Made by a program: the position numbers and the translations under genes. The notes under the pieces are model-generated. The model had not been told where the DNA came from, ran no database searches, and was given only the letters and a program-made list of their open reading frames with translations. From Ottelia alismoides (lineage: Eukaryota > Streptophyta > Magnoliopsida > Alismatales > Hydrocharitaceae), in contig JAZKJV010004145.1 in assembly GCA_037367405.1 (NCBI GenBank), forward strand, positions 558,001 to 622,000: a stretch of 64,000 nt of DNA, read 5' to 3'. The number at the start of each line of letters is the position of its first letter. Positions within the stretch are counted from its first letter, which is position 1. Shown one piece after another: positions 32,299 to 43,365 of the stretch.

Positions 32299-35271
32299 AC
32301 ATGCGACTCCCTTTTTCTCCCATTTCTTACTCCATCTCCATACCGGCTTCCTCCTCAAGACTTCCACTCTTCTACTCCTCCCTCGTCCCTAATGCATGCC
32401 TTAACCATAGCTTTCACAAACCCTCTTCTCCTTGTATGTCATTTCCTTCGCACTTTTGCCCCTTAAACTATGTATAAACAAACCCAATGGCCTTTAATTT
32501 TTATTTTGATCCCCATTTCTCCTCCATAACCCAATTGGAGTAGCTAGGTTGAATCGCTTAGTGATAGCGAACGAGTCCCTATCCTTGTCAATTTGGATAA
32601 GGTTGAGATTTGGTTGATTTAAGCATTTCTAGACCTTCACTGGAGAAGCTTCATCTACTCGGTGTCCTCGGTTTGTTTCGAGCTAATAGTTATTTATTTT
32701 TATTGCATTTGTTTGTCGCATCTTAGTATAGCTTCTCATTTTAGCAATAAGGGTTTAGTTTAGTTTAAATTTTAATTCTTTGGTTGTTTGATCTTAGACC
32801 TCCAACCCAAAATCATCATCTATGATTTGACCCAATTTCATCTCATATTTGTTCCTTAACGCCTTTTTCACAACCCCCTCCCCACTTCTCCCCTTGATTC
32901 TTGCGAATCAAGGCCAAATTCGAATCTCCTCCATCATCTCCATCAGAGCTTCACTCGCCCTATCCATCCCTGTGTGTTTCAACTTTGTTATCAGGTCGAG
33001 AGCACTGCTCTCGAGCCCTTCTATCTTTCATGTAAGATTCAAGCCTTGACGAGCTCCCTTGGAGCTGAATCTTAGATTCAACAGAAGCTCCAAGTCGGGC
33101 AATACTGAAAGAGTCCCGAACCCATATGCACGGGATGTAGATCACTTTGATATGTACTTGCATGTGTGTTCGGAGCTTAAGAAGGATTTGGGCCGCTTAG
33201 CAAAGAGAAGGGATACCGGACCTGTGAGTATTCAATGGTCGAAGTTCGCCTCAGACCTTATTCTTGGGAGTTAGTCTAGAGTGTCTTGGAGTCATCTGAT
33301 CATGAGCTGGGCCTAGAACTAATATGGTCCCTCTATTTTAGCCGAAGCATTGCCCGTTTAGGACCACGCCATCATATTTAGTGATGTAATGTGGCATAGG
33401 GTCCACCCACCCATGGTTTTTTTAATGGGGTAATTTACTAAGAGCCCCTATTCTCTTTTGTATTATGTATTTAACCATGTAAGTATTAAGTTTAGTTTAA
33501 AATCATTTATATAAATTTGCTAGGAACCCCCCCACTTCTCATATCTTATAGGAATGTCCTCACACCACACATGTTGCTCCATGTGTGGCGTTTTAATATT
33601 TGCATCAAGGCCTTCACATCTTTTTTTAATTGATAATAGTCTTTCAAATTGTAATATAAGTGTTAAATTTTGGCAATATTTGCATGCACCACCCATGTCA
33701 AGTTGTGTACTTTTATTTATGTTTTTTAATGGGAATACTTGTTAAAAATGAATGGAAAATTTTGGTAGATAATGTACTTATTCATATCCATGAACATATT
33801 TTTTTAGGAATTTATTTTTATTTCCAATTTAATAAAAACCAAATAGGACCTATTTATTTCATATCTACTTATAAAAATAAAAAATATAAAACAACACCTA
33901 AAAATTCAAAAAAATGGAGTTTATATATTATTATATATTCTAACTCTAGATATAAAATCATGAAAAATATAAAAGTAAAACACTAAATCATAAAATCCTT
34001 AAAAAACTTATAAAAATTAATAAAGGTTCCAAAAAAAAAGATTTCTCTATTATATATTTTAAAAAGGGATTTTATCAGTTGTTACCCTCTGAGATATTGT
34101 AATATCAATTATGCTCCTCCCTTTTTTGAAATATCAGTTATGCCCCTACCTTCGTGCAAAATTCAGAGTTATGTCCTTTTGTAATATTGGTTATGCCACT
34201 GCTTTAACTAAACAGAATGACAGAACTGTGAAACTTACAAGAAGGTATGAGCATAACTGATATTCCAAAAAAGGGAGGGGTGTAACTGAATTGCAATATC
34301 TCATAGGGGCATAACTGATAAAAATACTTTTATTATATTGGTTAGTACATAGTAAAAATAGGTTTGGCAAATTTTGACACCTTATTATCTATTTTTAACA
34401 CCGAAAACAATTTGACTTATATATTATACTCATTGTTTTGTAGTTTATAATACATTACAAATAGATAAAAATTTTAAAATATACAAAGAAAAAATCAAAA
34501 ATAGCGAAAAAATAAAAAATACAAATACATTTTATTTTTTGAATTCTATATATTTATATATATTTAAAATTCCAAAACCCTTTAGATATACTTTATAACA
34601 ATTATATAATTATTATTATTCATATATTATATTTGAAACTTTAAAAAATAAAAAGGGTTGTTCCTTTCTATATACAGTTATTATATATATTATATAATAC
34701 TCACAATATCTACATTATCATTATTCCTATATAATATAATAAAAATTAAAACTATAATAATTATTATTGAAAATCCATAAATATTAATTATAATTAAAAT
34801 ATCACAAAAAATAAAAAAAATATGAAAAATATTATTATTGATTAGTCTTAATTCATAATGATTACACATATCATCATTTTTTCAATAAGTAGTTTGACCC
34901 CTACACTTGCTTGCTATACACATTTATTTATTAGGTATAATAAATTTCATCTCAAAAAATATTCTTTATTTAATCTATATCGTGGATTGATTGTTTGTTT
35001 GATTTGAGTTGATTGAGCCCCAAGTGCTGAGAGAGCAGCCACCACAACGATTTTCGGCTCCGACTTATTGGACACTGCATACCCTCCAAGATCGGAGATT
35101 AGGTATATTTGATCCCCTCTATCAACTCCTCCTCCTCTCTTCCTATTTGATTATTGAGCCCTATTAATGTTCCTTCCTTCTTTAAGATACTCATGATAGG
35201 GAATTATTTTTGATAAGGTTCCTTGTTGAGGTTGAGATACAATTGTAAAGCACAATTAACTATGTGGTCAA
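32299..35271 (+). repeat. Older Athila-like LTR remnant, plus orientation
   Basis: It continues the sequence interrupted by the solo LTR. A C-rich, promoter-like block (32300-33050, TATAAAC at about 32471) is followed by R/U5-like sequence from 33420 (GGGTAATTTAC...GAGCCCC...CCATGTAAGTATTAAG) that parallels element 1's LTR at 11065-11160. Short open stretches are not gene-like. It hosts a MITE-like foldback at about 34061-34333 and ends where element 2 inserted (GTCAA at 35267-35271). The right-hand continuation after element 2 is at 59162. Confidence 0.5.
34061..34333. mobile_element. MITE-like foldback element
   Basis: About 270 bp with long imperfect terminal inverted repeats of about 87 bp. 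The left arm reads ATTTTATCAGTTGTTACCC...GAGATATTG...CTCCCTTTTTTG...ATATCAGTTATGCCCC. The reverse complement of the right arm reads ATTTTTATCAGTTATGCCCC...GAGATATTG...CTCCCTTTTTTGG...ATATCAGTTATGCTC. The phrase ATATCAGTTATGC also repeats within each arm. There is no coding capacity. A TATTATAT-like word flanks both sides but is not a clean duplication, so the superfamily is undetermined. Confidence 0.72.
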
Positions 35272-38200
35272 TGACGAGTCCGATAGCGTGCGTGATAAAG
35301 AGATGTTGTATTTTCTGTTCATGCTAAAAATATGGTTTTGATTTTGTTGTTTCGTTGTAGGTAGTAATCGGAATCGGTCAAGAAAATAACCACACAAGAT
35401 GTTAATCAATTTTCAATCGATGCAGTGTTATGTTTATTTTACTTGGGCAAGTCCCAAGGTCGAACACAATGAGGCAAAGGAACAACCTACAATTATGTCT
35501 ATCAAATTCGTACGCGGTTTTCGAGGCGGTCTTTTTTTTTGGAATTTTTAATGCAATAAAGGATGCAAAATGTAATTTCGGCCTATTTTAGGGACTAAAA
35601 TGTCAATTATGTTCAAACGATTTCCGAAAAATATGAAAATTGGTCATGATGCAAAATATGATGAAATTAATGCACTGTAATGTTTTTGGAATTTTGGATG
35701 CAAGATGAATTTTTTATGAATTTCTAAGTACAAACAAAATGAATTTCAATATTTAATTATAATAAATATTAAACCTAATTATTTTTAAGGAACAAAATTG
35801 TGTAAGATCTATCACTGGTGACTGATCTCAAAAAATTCCTAAACCATGAAAATGTGAGATTTAATACCTATTAAAAATCAAATACTAAAATATGCAAAAT
35901 GATTTTTGCAGGGCAATCTATGCATGCAAATCAAATCTTTTTTGCACAATGTTCACCACAATTAATTCTACAAGAGATTATTTTTCGGGAATTTTTAGAG
36001 CAACAGTTAATCAATGACAAATTTAAGAGCACAAACTGGGCAAAATACGCAAATTTCCACAAAACAATTAATTAATAATTAACCATCAATCACAAAAATG
36101 TCCACAATATGTCAAACTGTAGAGAATTATATGACAAACATCATGCTATTTTTGGATAAATAAAATAAAGTCATGTAGAGGTCTTAAATTACTGGGGAAC
36201 ACAGGGATATAACTGCAATAAATAAATAAAATAAATATAAAAATAAATGCAGTGGGGGACCTAAGTATAATTACTGATAACTAGGGGGTTTTCTGGAAAA
36301 TGACCAGCGGGGCACATGCGTGGCACGTGCCCTCTGGAGGCGGAGGCTTTGGTGCAATATTGAGGTTTTTTAGGGGGGCGACTTGCAATTCTTCACGCCC
36401 CTCACGTGAGTGGCACATGCCGGAGGGGCGGTGAAGACGGGCCGGCCAAGGCGATTGTGCAGGGGTGGAGTGGACCTGGCCAAGGTAGAGGAGGGGGCCT
36501 TCGGCTGCTGCTGAGGTCCGACGAGGTCCCTAGTGGTCGTCGAGATGATGGCGAGGTGAAGCAGTCGTTGAAGACGATCAGGGGTGAAGCTGTTGGAGTG
36601 GCGGTTGTTGATGAAGAGGCATGGCCAAGCTTGTTGCAGATGATGGAGGTGGTGTTGCGATGTTTTTCGGGGACGGTGATGGAGGACATAGTTGGAGATG
36701 GGGGGGAGTGTTGATCGGAGAAGAAAAATGGGTGGTGGAGTGTTGACCACGTTGGTGAAACTTGCGGACGGAGGTGATGAATATGATGGTCATAGGGAAG
36801 ATGAGAAGAACAGTGGGGGAAGGTGGAGTACCTGAAGGTAGGGCTCGACGGCGTGGCCGGAGCGGGGCAACGACTCGAAGGGCAGTGCTGCGAAGAGGCA
36901 CGAGAAGCCTCGGATCACACTGTGTGCTAGGATGTTACGACCTGAGGCGATTAATTGCGGATGCATTGAATGAGGGTGGCGGCGTTTTATTTATAGATCA
37001 AGGGGTAGTCGCCGGAGATAGAAAGAGGTCAGGCAGGATTTGATTGGGTGCGATTGGATTCACGGAGATGTCGTGAGGTCGGCCAGGATTTGATTGGCGG
37101 CACGATATTTGATTGGTGATGGAAGAGGGAGAAGGGGATACGGACGGGATTCGTGGCGGAGATTGCGGAGCGGGGCAGCGATGAGGAGGATTGGGAAAGG
37201 AGACGGGAGGTGGAAGACGAGCAGTGGCCGTCCTATCGGTCGAGATCCGACGGCCACGATAGTGGCGCGTTGCGAGCTGGGGGCTAAAGGGTGCGGGACG
37301 AACGTGCTTGGCACATGGCTGGGTGGCACGTACCTCGCACGTGCGGTCCTTTTTAATATATTTGTTTAAAAAAACGATATAATAATATATACAGAAAATG
37401 GATGACACGTGGTGGCTCCAGGAGCGACCACGTGTCAGCACCAAAAATTCGAAATATAAATACATTGTAAAATACAAAATAAATAGCAAACGACCTCGGA
37501 TGGAAAAAGTTTCTTCATGAAAATTGCTCATCTTGATGAGATCCACAACTTTCATGAAAACATAAAAATCAAAATCGATCAATTGCACAAAGTGATATTT
37601 TTGAGGTATCCGACGTACATAGAATACCTTGATTTTTGGGTTTTATAATTTTTATGTCATTTTTACACCAGATAAAAATCCGGAAAAAATAATGGTAAAA
37701 TCAAAGAAAAATAATTACACGTTAATCTAGTTTTTTGGATTTTTATTAATTGATAAAATATGTACATAAAATATCAGATCAAAATCTGTTAAAATACAAA
37801 ATGTACAAAAGAGGCCCAAAACCCAACTTTACACATGAGCTCCGATTCACTAGAACTTGGTCTTTTTTTGAATGTAATTGAATGTACATTAGTTCAAAAG
37901 TGAGTAGAATTAAAACTGACACTAGATGAGGAAGATATGTAGTTTTTTAGTCCGGAAATCTTGAAACTAGGGTTTGGGTTTTTGGTCCACTTATTTGGGT
38001 TAGTGATTTTTTTTGTATTTTTCATTTATTCTTGTTTGTGATATGTACACAGTGGAGGTGGTTTTGGGTTATTCGGAGTTGGCATGAATGAGTTAAAATC
38101 AGGGAAGTTAGGCTATTTACAGGTCAATTTTGGGCTGAAATTTTTAGCTTCTTATTTTGTGCAGAAATTAGTGCTAAAATGCAATTCTTATGAAAACGTG

Positions 38201-38301
38201 CATGTATGCTAATTATGCAGAATAGATGCATAAATGCTGTTGATTTTAAGGGAATTGAGCTTGATAAATGAGATTTAAAGTGATGAATCCGAGATTCATC
38301 A
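35272..38301 (-). repeat. 3' LTR of element 2
   Basis: On the minus strand it starts TGATGAATC-TCG-GATTCATCA (perfect 9-bp arms) at 38301 and ends GGACTCGTCA at 35272. It has the same architecture as the 5' LTR, with a GC-rich promoter-proximal block at about 36300-37330, but a single copy of the 204-bp unit that is duplicated in the 5' LTR. A minus-strand TATA box (CTATAAATAAA) is at about 36986-36996. Open frames at 36370-37588 are compositional. Confidence 0.9.
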
Positions 38302-39570
38302 AAAAAAAATGCCATGAGGTGAAATGAGATTGGGTTCCATACCAAGACCATGCGCTGAAGGTGAAAGTGAAACTAGACTTGACCTTTGTATTATTAGTGT
38401 AGCGGAACTTCTTGAGACTTAGAATTCCAAAATCAACAGCCTTCAAGTTCTACACATCGATGCTACAATTTAGGCTCAGAAGTCATCTTAGATCAATCCT
38501 CTTCCCAAAGCATACCCTATGAACATTGAATAATCGACTCATGTGTGTGAAAGGTTTATCTCTTCCCATCCAGAATGCCGGACTACCATGCTCATCTCCT
38601 CTCCAGTAACTCGTCCTCGAGGAGTCAGGTATTTCCTTCTGAGGTTTGTCGTGCTGTGTTCACAGTCTAATTGAGGTTGAAGTTAGAAGAAGGAGAAAAG
38701 AACTAGAGGGTTGACAGTGTAGTCACCTCTCCTTGTGAAGTTGGCCAGTGTAGCTGAGTCTTCACCAAGATCTGCAGGTTTCTTGAAGCTTGGACCTTTT
38801 TGGTCAGAAGTTTATTGGTAGAATGCTTCTTTGTATTTGAAATTTTTGGTGGTTCTTCTTGGATCTTGTTGTGCCCCTACGGATATAGAATCTTTTTGTT
38901 TCCGTACATTTTTTAGGGTCTTAGAAAAAATTGTGCCCAGCCATCCATCCATTTTCCGAAGCATTATTTCAACACATACTCTGGTCTTTAGATTTCCACG
39001 CTACCAGAAAAGAAACTCACACAGTCTTCCAACATCCCGTCTGAGTTGACCTGAGTGCATAGTGCGAGAGTACAAATTAATTCCCTATTCTAGAGTTGTA
39101 CCTAGAATGAAGAGACCAGGTTAGGCACTAAGAGTCAAACGCTGCACATTATCATGTGGAACTTAAGGAATTAAGTCAAAGACCTGAAGCTTCTGAAATC
39201 CTATTTCTTGGTGAAGTTCCTCTGAAAATTAGGTGGATTATGGTCAAGTCCAGATGATTCTCGATTTTGGCTCACAACTCGGTTCAGAACCCAATGACTT
39301 TTCATGCGAATGAATGTGATGTTGGATGCAGTGCAAGTGTGTGAAATGCAGATACATTTTTTGTGATTTTTTTGAAATTTTATGCAATTTTTTTGTGAAA
39401 TTTTATGCAAATTTTTTATGCAAAAATGAATAAGGAGCCATTTTCAAAGATTTTGGGCACAGTCAGTGTTAGTAGCAAAACTCCTTTTCTTTTTCTTTTG
39501 TTGTTTGTTTGTTTTATTTTTTTATATGAATTACCCAACCCGTAAATACATATAGACTTAAGCGAAAGTA
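38302..39570 (-). other. 3' noncoding region of element 2, PPT missing
   Basis: Minus-strand sequence between the hairpin array and the 3' LTR. It shares landmarks with the same region of elements 1 and 3: GCTACACTGGCCAAC, CTCCTCGAGGACGAGTTACTGG, and GGTATGGAACCCAA shortly before the LTR. In element 3 that last block is followed by about 60 bases ending in the PPT; here only CATGGCATTTTTTTTT stands before TGATGAATC, with no purine tract. It holds no open frame of note. Confidence 0.65.
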
Positions 39571-39957
39571 CGAGGTATGTCTAAAATATATACAAAGTAT
39601 ATACATACCCCCCTATACTTAGCGAGTGTTGTGTCCTCATAGCACAAGAAGTGTAAAGAAGACATAGCTCGGGCTAAGTGTAAGAGAGTAAAAAAAATGA
39701 TATACAATGGTTTGCCCCCCTATACTGTGGCTGTGAATAGTCTAAGTATAGAAGAGCGCAAAAAGAGGCGGTCGGAATATGTAAATGAGGAGAGTATATA
39801 CATATGGACATCGCTTCCCCCTATACATAGGCTCTGGTCGGCCTAAGTATAGAAGAAGGGTGGAAATGGGGTGATTGAGAAGGAAAAGTGTGATGAGAGA
39901 AATGGTATATATAAATGGCATCGGTCCCCTCCTATACTTAGGTATTGGCCTAAATAG
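39571..39957 (-). other. Hairpin array with PPT-like arms (element 2)
   Basis: On the minus strand the order matches elements 1 and 3. A first hairpin is 39957-39949 with 39942-39932 (2-nt bulge). A second, 39852-39841 with 39832-39821, has 11 of 12 pairs and loop CGACCAGA. A third, 39751-39745 with 39726-39720, has 7 pairs. Each 3' arm ends in TATAGGGGG or close to it. The longer-range stem CGAGCTATGTC (39671-39661) pairs with GACATACCTCG (39581-39571) with one mismatch and encloses a fourth CTAAGTATAGGGGGG at about 39622-39608. Confidence 0.75.
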
Positions 39958-40072
39958 AGGAACAAGCTGTACAAGGAGATCGATGTTGTCGGGAGGGAGG
40001 GTGGGATTGATCTGATGAATCTTCAATGTCCTCGCTCTGCGTGAAGTAGATGACCTCAACTTGAACTGTCTG

Positions 40073-40258
40073 CTATTTGGATAATTCTATATATGACTTC
40101 AGTAATTGTCCATTCACTGAGAAAGGTTGTGCATCATCTTTGAGTTTGGCAATATCCACACTTCCATTGGTATGCACATCGATGACAACGTAGGGACCCG
40201 TCCATTTTGATTTCAGTTTCCCATGAAAAATCTTTAATTGAGCAATAAACAACCACAC
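40073..40258 (-). pseudogene. Integrase C-terminal domain (element 2)
   Basis: Encodes VWLF-like MWLFIAQLKIFHGKLKSKWTG and PYVVIDVHTNGSVDIAKL, matching LFPGKLQSKWKGPYLVRKVHDNGSIDI of element 1. It ends at a stop just before the hairpin array, with no chromodomain. It is preceded by a gap of broken sequence (40259-40342) encoding remnants of the conserved RVKEWHDSHI segment, including an in-frame stop. Confidence 0.75.
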
Positions 40259-40342
40259 TTTCTGCCCAGGGACAAAGGTCTTATTTCTAATGTGTCTATC
40301 ATGCCATCTCTTGACCTTGTCCTTATAGATAACACTATTGTC

Positions 40343-40558
40343 TTATACCCGGTTTCGGATTTCAATTAGCTCATTCAGATTTAAGTTTCGGGATAATTTC
40401 CCAAGGTGACAACTCCAATTCAACTTTTTAATCGCCCATTCTGATTTGTGAATCAATTCTGCGGGTAGATGGCATGGCTTGCCATAGATCAACCTAAAAG
40501 GTGAAGTACTGAGTGGAGTCTTATAGGCTGTCCTATAGGCCCACAGAACCTGGTCCAA
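40343..40558 (-). pseudogene. Integrase segment downstream of the core (element 2)
   Basis: Encodes VLWAYRTAYKTPLSTSPFRLIYGKPCHLPAEL, matching VLWAYRTSFKTPLGTSSFRLVYGKPCHLPIEL of element 1. It is separated from the catalytic core piece by a stop near 40568 and ends at a stop at 40343. Part of one original integrase. Confidence 0.78.
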
Positions 40559-40567
40559 TAGTTTCGA

Positions 40568-40969
40568 TCAGTTCTTCCTATCTGGACGAACCAACTTCTG
40601 AAGAATACCCTTCACCTCTCTATTAGAAACCTCTGCCATACCATTAGATTGTGGATGATATGGGTTGGCTATTCTATGCTGAAACTTATACTCTTTAGCC
40701 AAAGATCTCATTTCCTTATTCAAGAAGTGGCTACCTCCATCAGAAATCAAAACTTTCGGTATCCCGAACCTTGCAATGATATTATCCTTGATAAACTTAC
40801 AGACGGTTTTGCTATCTACGGTTCGAATTGAAATAGCCTCTACCCATCTTGATATATAATCAACCGCTAACAAGATGTACTCAAATCCATTGCTATTGGG
40901 AAAGGGACCCATAAAATCAATCCCCCATGCATCCAAAACATCAAAGAAAATCATTGGTTGTATGGGCAT
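40568..40969 (-). pseudogene. Integrase catalytic core (element 2)
   Basis: The 133-residue piece carries an intact triad: Asp 18 (WGIDFMGPFP), Asp 77 (LISDGGSHF) and Glu 113 (NGMAEVSNRE), with the same 59- and 36-residue steps as in element 1. It is bounded by a stop at its C-terminal side and a frame change at its N-terminal side, so the catalytic residues survive in a broken gene. Confidence 0.83.
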
Positions 40970-41258
40970 TTATATCTATAAACAACAGTCCCTCCCATCC
41001 TTTGGAAAATCGGGGAAGACCGTACAAATTAATTAGCTTCTCGAAATAAGGTCTGCCAGTAAAATCCACATTAGAGTACCTTGTGCACGGTTCTCTTTCC
41101 GGAATGGTGTCCTCCAGCCTTGAGAGAATGACAATGTGTGAGGACACTCTGGTAATCCTCATGAGGAATACATCTTCGCCAAACACAATCCGGTCCTTCA
41201 AAGAAATAGAAAGGAATGTCCCAATGGTATTTTTGCGAATCCGACTACAATCGATCAA
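40941..41258 (-). pseudogene. Integrase N-terminal region remnant (element 2)
   Basis: This corresponds to the stretch after RNase H that precedes the integrase core. SLKDRIVFGEDVFLMRITR and IVILSRLEDTIPERE read as the zinc-domain approach region in a shifted frame. The HHCC pattern is only partly recognisable because frames change within the segment. Confidence 0.55.
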
Positions 41259-41499
41259 TCATTCTCTTGGTCCAACCAAAGGGAACCTTCTTGGAGATAA
41301 GATAGTTCACAATGTTGGAATACCATGGGTTTGAATCAATAACGCAAACTGATTCGTCTTGAAAAGTCTCCTTAATAGGTCCAGTGTCAGGGTAATCATT
41401 TTGCTCAATTCGAGAAAGGTGATCAGCAACAACATTCTTTATTCCACATTTATCTTTGATCTCCAAATTAAATTCCTGGATTAATAATATCCATCTCAA
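41245..41499 (-). pseudogene. RNase H C-terminal part (element 2)
   Basis: MRWILLIQEFNLEIKDK and GIKNVVADHLSRIEQ match TRWILLLQEFDIEIKDKPGVKNVVADHLSHLEQ of element 1, including the final RNase H Asp. The upstream RNase H part (41500-41775) is readable in pieces (a TVTEKEM-like segment and a DASD region) but interrupted by stops. Confidence 0.72.
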
Positions 41500-41775
41500 A
41501 AGTCATGCCTTGGCATCCTTCTTATCAATAGGGTATCTAATTGCAGTGTGATATATACAAATTGTCACCTTGGAGCCCAATATATATGATCTGAATTTTT
41601 CAAGGGCCCAAATGACCGCGAACATTTCCTTTTCAGTTTCCGTATAATTTCTCTATGCAAGATCCAATACTTTGCTCGTGTAGTTAATCGCATAAGGAAT
41701 TACATCACGTCTTTGTCCAAGCATAGCTCCGACAACAAGATCCGATGCTTCAGCCATGATCTCAAAGGGAAGAGA

Positions 41776-42009
41776 CTAGTCGGGAGCTTGTAATATTGGG
41801 GATTCACATATTTTCTTTTTCAGGAACTCGAAGGCCTCTAGACACTTGTGATTTACAATAAACTCGGTGTCTTTTCCTAAGAGCTCAGTCAGTGGGAGGG
41901 TGATCTTTGGAAAATCAGGGATAAACTTTCGATAAAATCCAACATGCCCTAAAAAAGACATCACTGGCTTGACGTTGGTTGGCGGCTCAAGTTTCTTGAT
42001 CACATCCAC
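41776..42009 (-). pseudogene. RT thumb/connection (element 2)
   Basis: MDVIKKLEPPTNVKPVMSFL and GHVGFYRKFIPDFPKITLPLTELL align with VDVIRKLAPPSNLRQLRSFLGHVGFYRRFI of element 1. It stops at 41776 just before the RNase H Asp region. Confidence 0.75.
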
Positions 42010-42086
42010 CTTGGCAGGGTCGACCTACATTCCCTTTATGTAGATGACATGCCCCAACACGATACCACCATAAAGTGACTTTTCTC

Positions 42087-42281
42087 CTAGGAGAGTACCA
42101 AATTAACCTCCCTGCATCTCTGGAGGACTTGGTCCAAGTGTACTAAACATGTATCAAACGAATCACCATGAACCAAGAAGTCATCCATGAAGACTTCCAG
42201 GAAATCACCAACCATTTCGTCAAATACAACAATCATACACCACTGAAATGTGCCTGTGGCAATACAAAGCCCGAATGGCAT
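42087..42281 (-). pseudogene. RT palm with catalytic Asp pair (element 2)
   Basis: MPFGLCIATGTFQWCM...EVFMDDFLVHGDSFDTCL aligns with MPFGLCNAPATFQRCM...EVFMDDFSVYGDGFDSCL of element 1; the DD pair is intact. The upstream part (42282-42741), including a readable FLDGYSGYNQVAIA segment near 42400-42340, is broken by stops and frameshifts. Confidence 0.78.
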
Positions 42282-42741
42282 GCGCTTAAATGCGTAGGTA
42301 ATGAAGGGACAAGTTAATGTGGTCTTTTCCTGATCCTCGGAGCGATAGCTACTTGATTGTAGCCAGAGTACCCATCAAGAAAACAGAAGAATGCTTTCCC
42401 TGCAAGTCTCTCCATGATTTGATCAATGAATGGCAGTGGAAAGTAATCATTCTTGGTCGCGGCATTCAGGTGCCTGTAATCGACACAGACGTGCTACGAC
42501 GTGGGCACTCGGGTCACGATCTCCACCCCCTCCTCGTTGGTGACCATCTGGATTCCTGACTTCTTCGAAACGACGTGAAGGGGGGCACCTACTTGGAGTC
42601 AGAAATGGGGTATATAAATCCTGCTTTGCACCATTTCTCTATCTCTTTTTAACCACTTTCCGAAGATTGGGGTTTAATCTTCTCTGAAATTCACAGGATC
42701 CACAACATAAATTTGGTGCGAGCAGAGAGTGGGGTTGATTC

Positions 42742-43206
42742 CTACGAGATCCAACACAAGCCAACCGATGGCTTTTCGATTTCGCTCAAGGACTTCGAGT
42801 AATCTAGATCTTGGTCCATGGTTAATGATGAGCTAATGATTACAGGGAATTTCTCTTTGGGTCCAGTTAGAAATGCATACTTCAGTGTAGGAGGGAGAGG
42901 TTTCAATTCTGGAAAATCTGAATCATCAATCAAATCTGGTTGAATGACTTTTAAATCAGGCTCTGTATTGGTTGGCGGTGAATCATTCTGTGATATGCTG
43001 GCTACTAATACCGAAGAAAGGTGAGTCGGATCGCTAAAGTAGTGTGGTAATTTGGCCAAAGCCACGTTCGACTCGTCATCAACATTTCTTGATTGTCCTG
43101 AAGATGATGGGACTGACAAATTCGAATGGATTTCTGTGTCATCAAGACTGTAATATTCTGGGTGTCTAGATATGTCTGGCAACATCTTACAAACTGCACG
43201 GTGCAT
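42742..43206 (-). pseudogene. Protease-RT linker and RT start (element 2)
   Basis: An acidic linker leads into FPELKPLPPTLKYAFLTGPKEKFPVIISSSLT, matching CPELKPLPTSLKYRFLAGEPEMYPVIISADLT of element 1. A frameshift near 42800 turns the expected RNRKAIGW segment into unrelated residues before the stop at 42742. Confidence 0.72.
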
Positions 43207-43365
43207 TGTTTCTTCTTCTGATGTGGTATTGTCAATCTGAAGGTCTGGCAGTTGGTCCCACGGCCCAGTAGTGCTGATGAGATTATATTATGATGTTTCG
43301 ACATATTCAGTGGTGGATTCGGAATCTGATCTTTGCCATTTTATTTGTTTCATCTCCAAATCCAC

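Noticed and set aside
36370..37588. Several overlapping open frames on both strands with Pro/Ser/Arg-rich products
   Set aside because: They lie in the GC-rich block of element 2's 3' LTR, overlap each other on both strands, and show no domain. The matching 5' LTR block has similar frames that are not conserved as protein.
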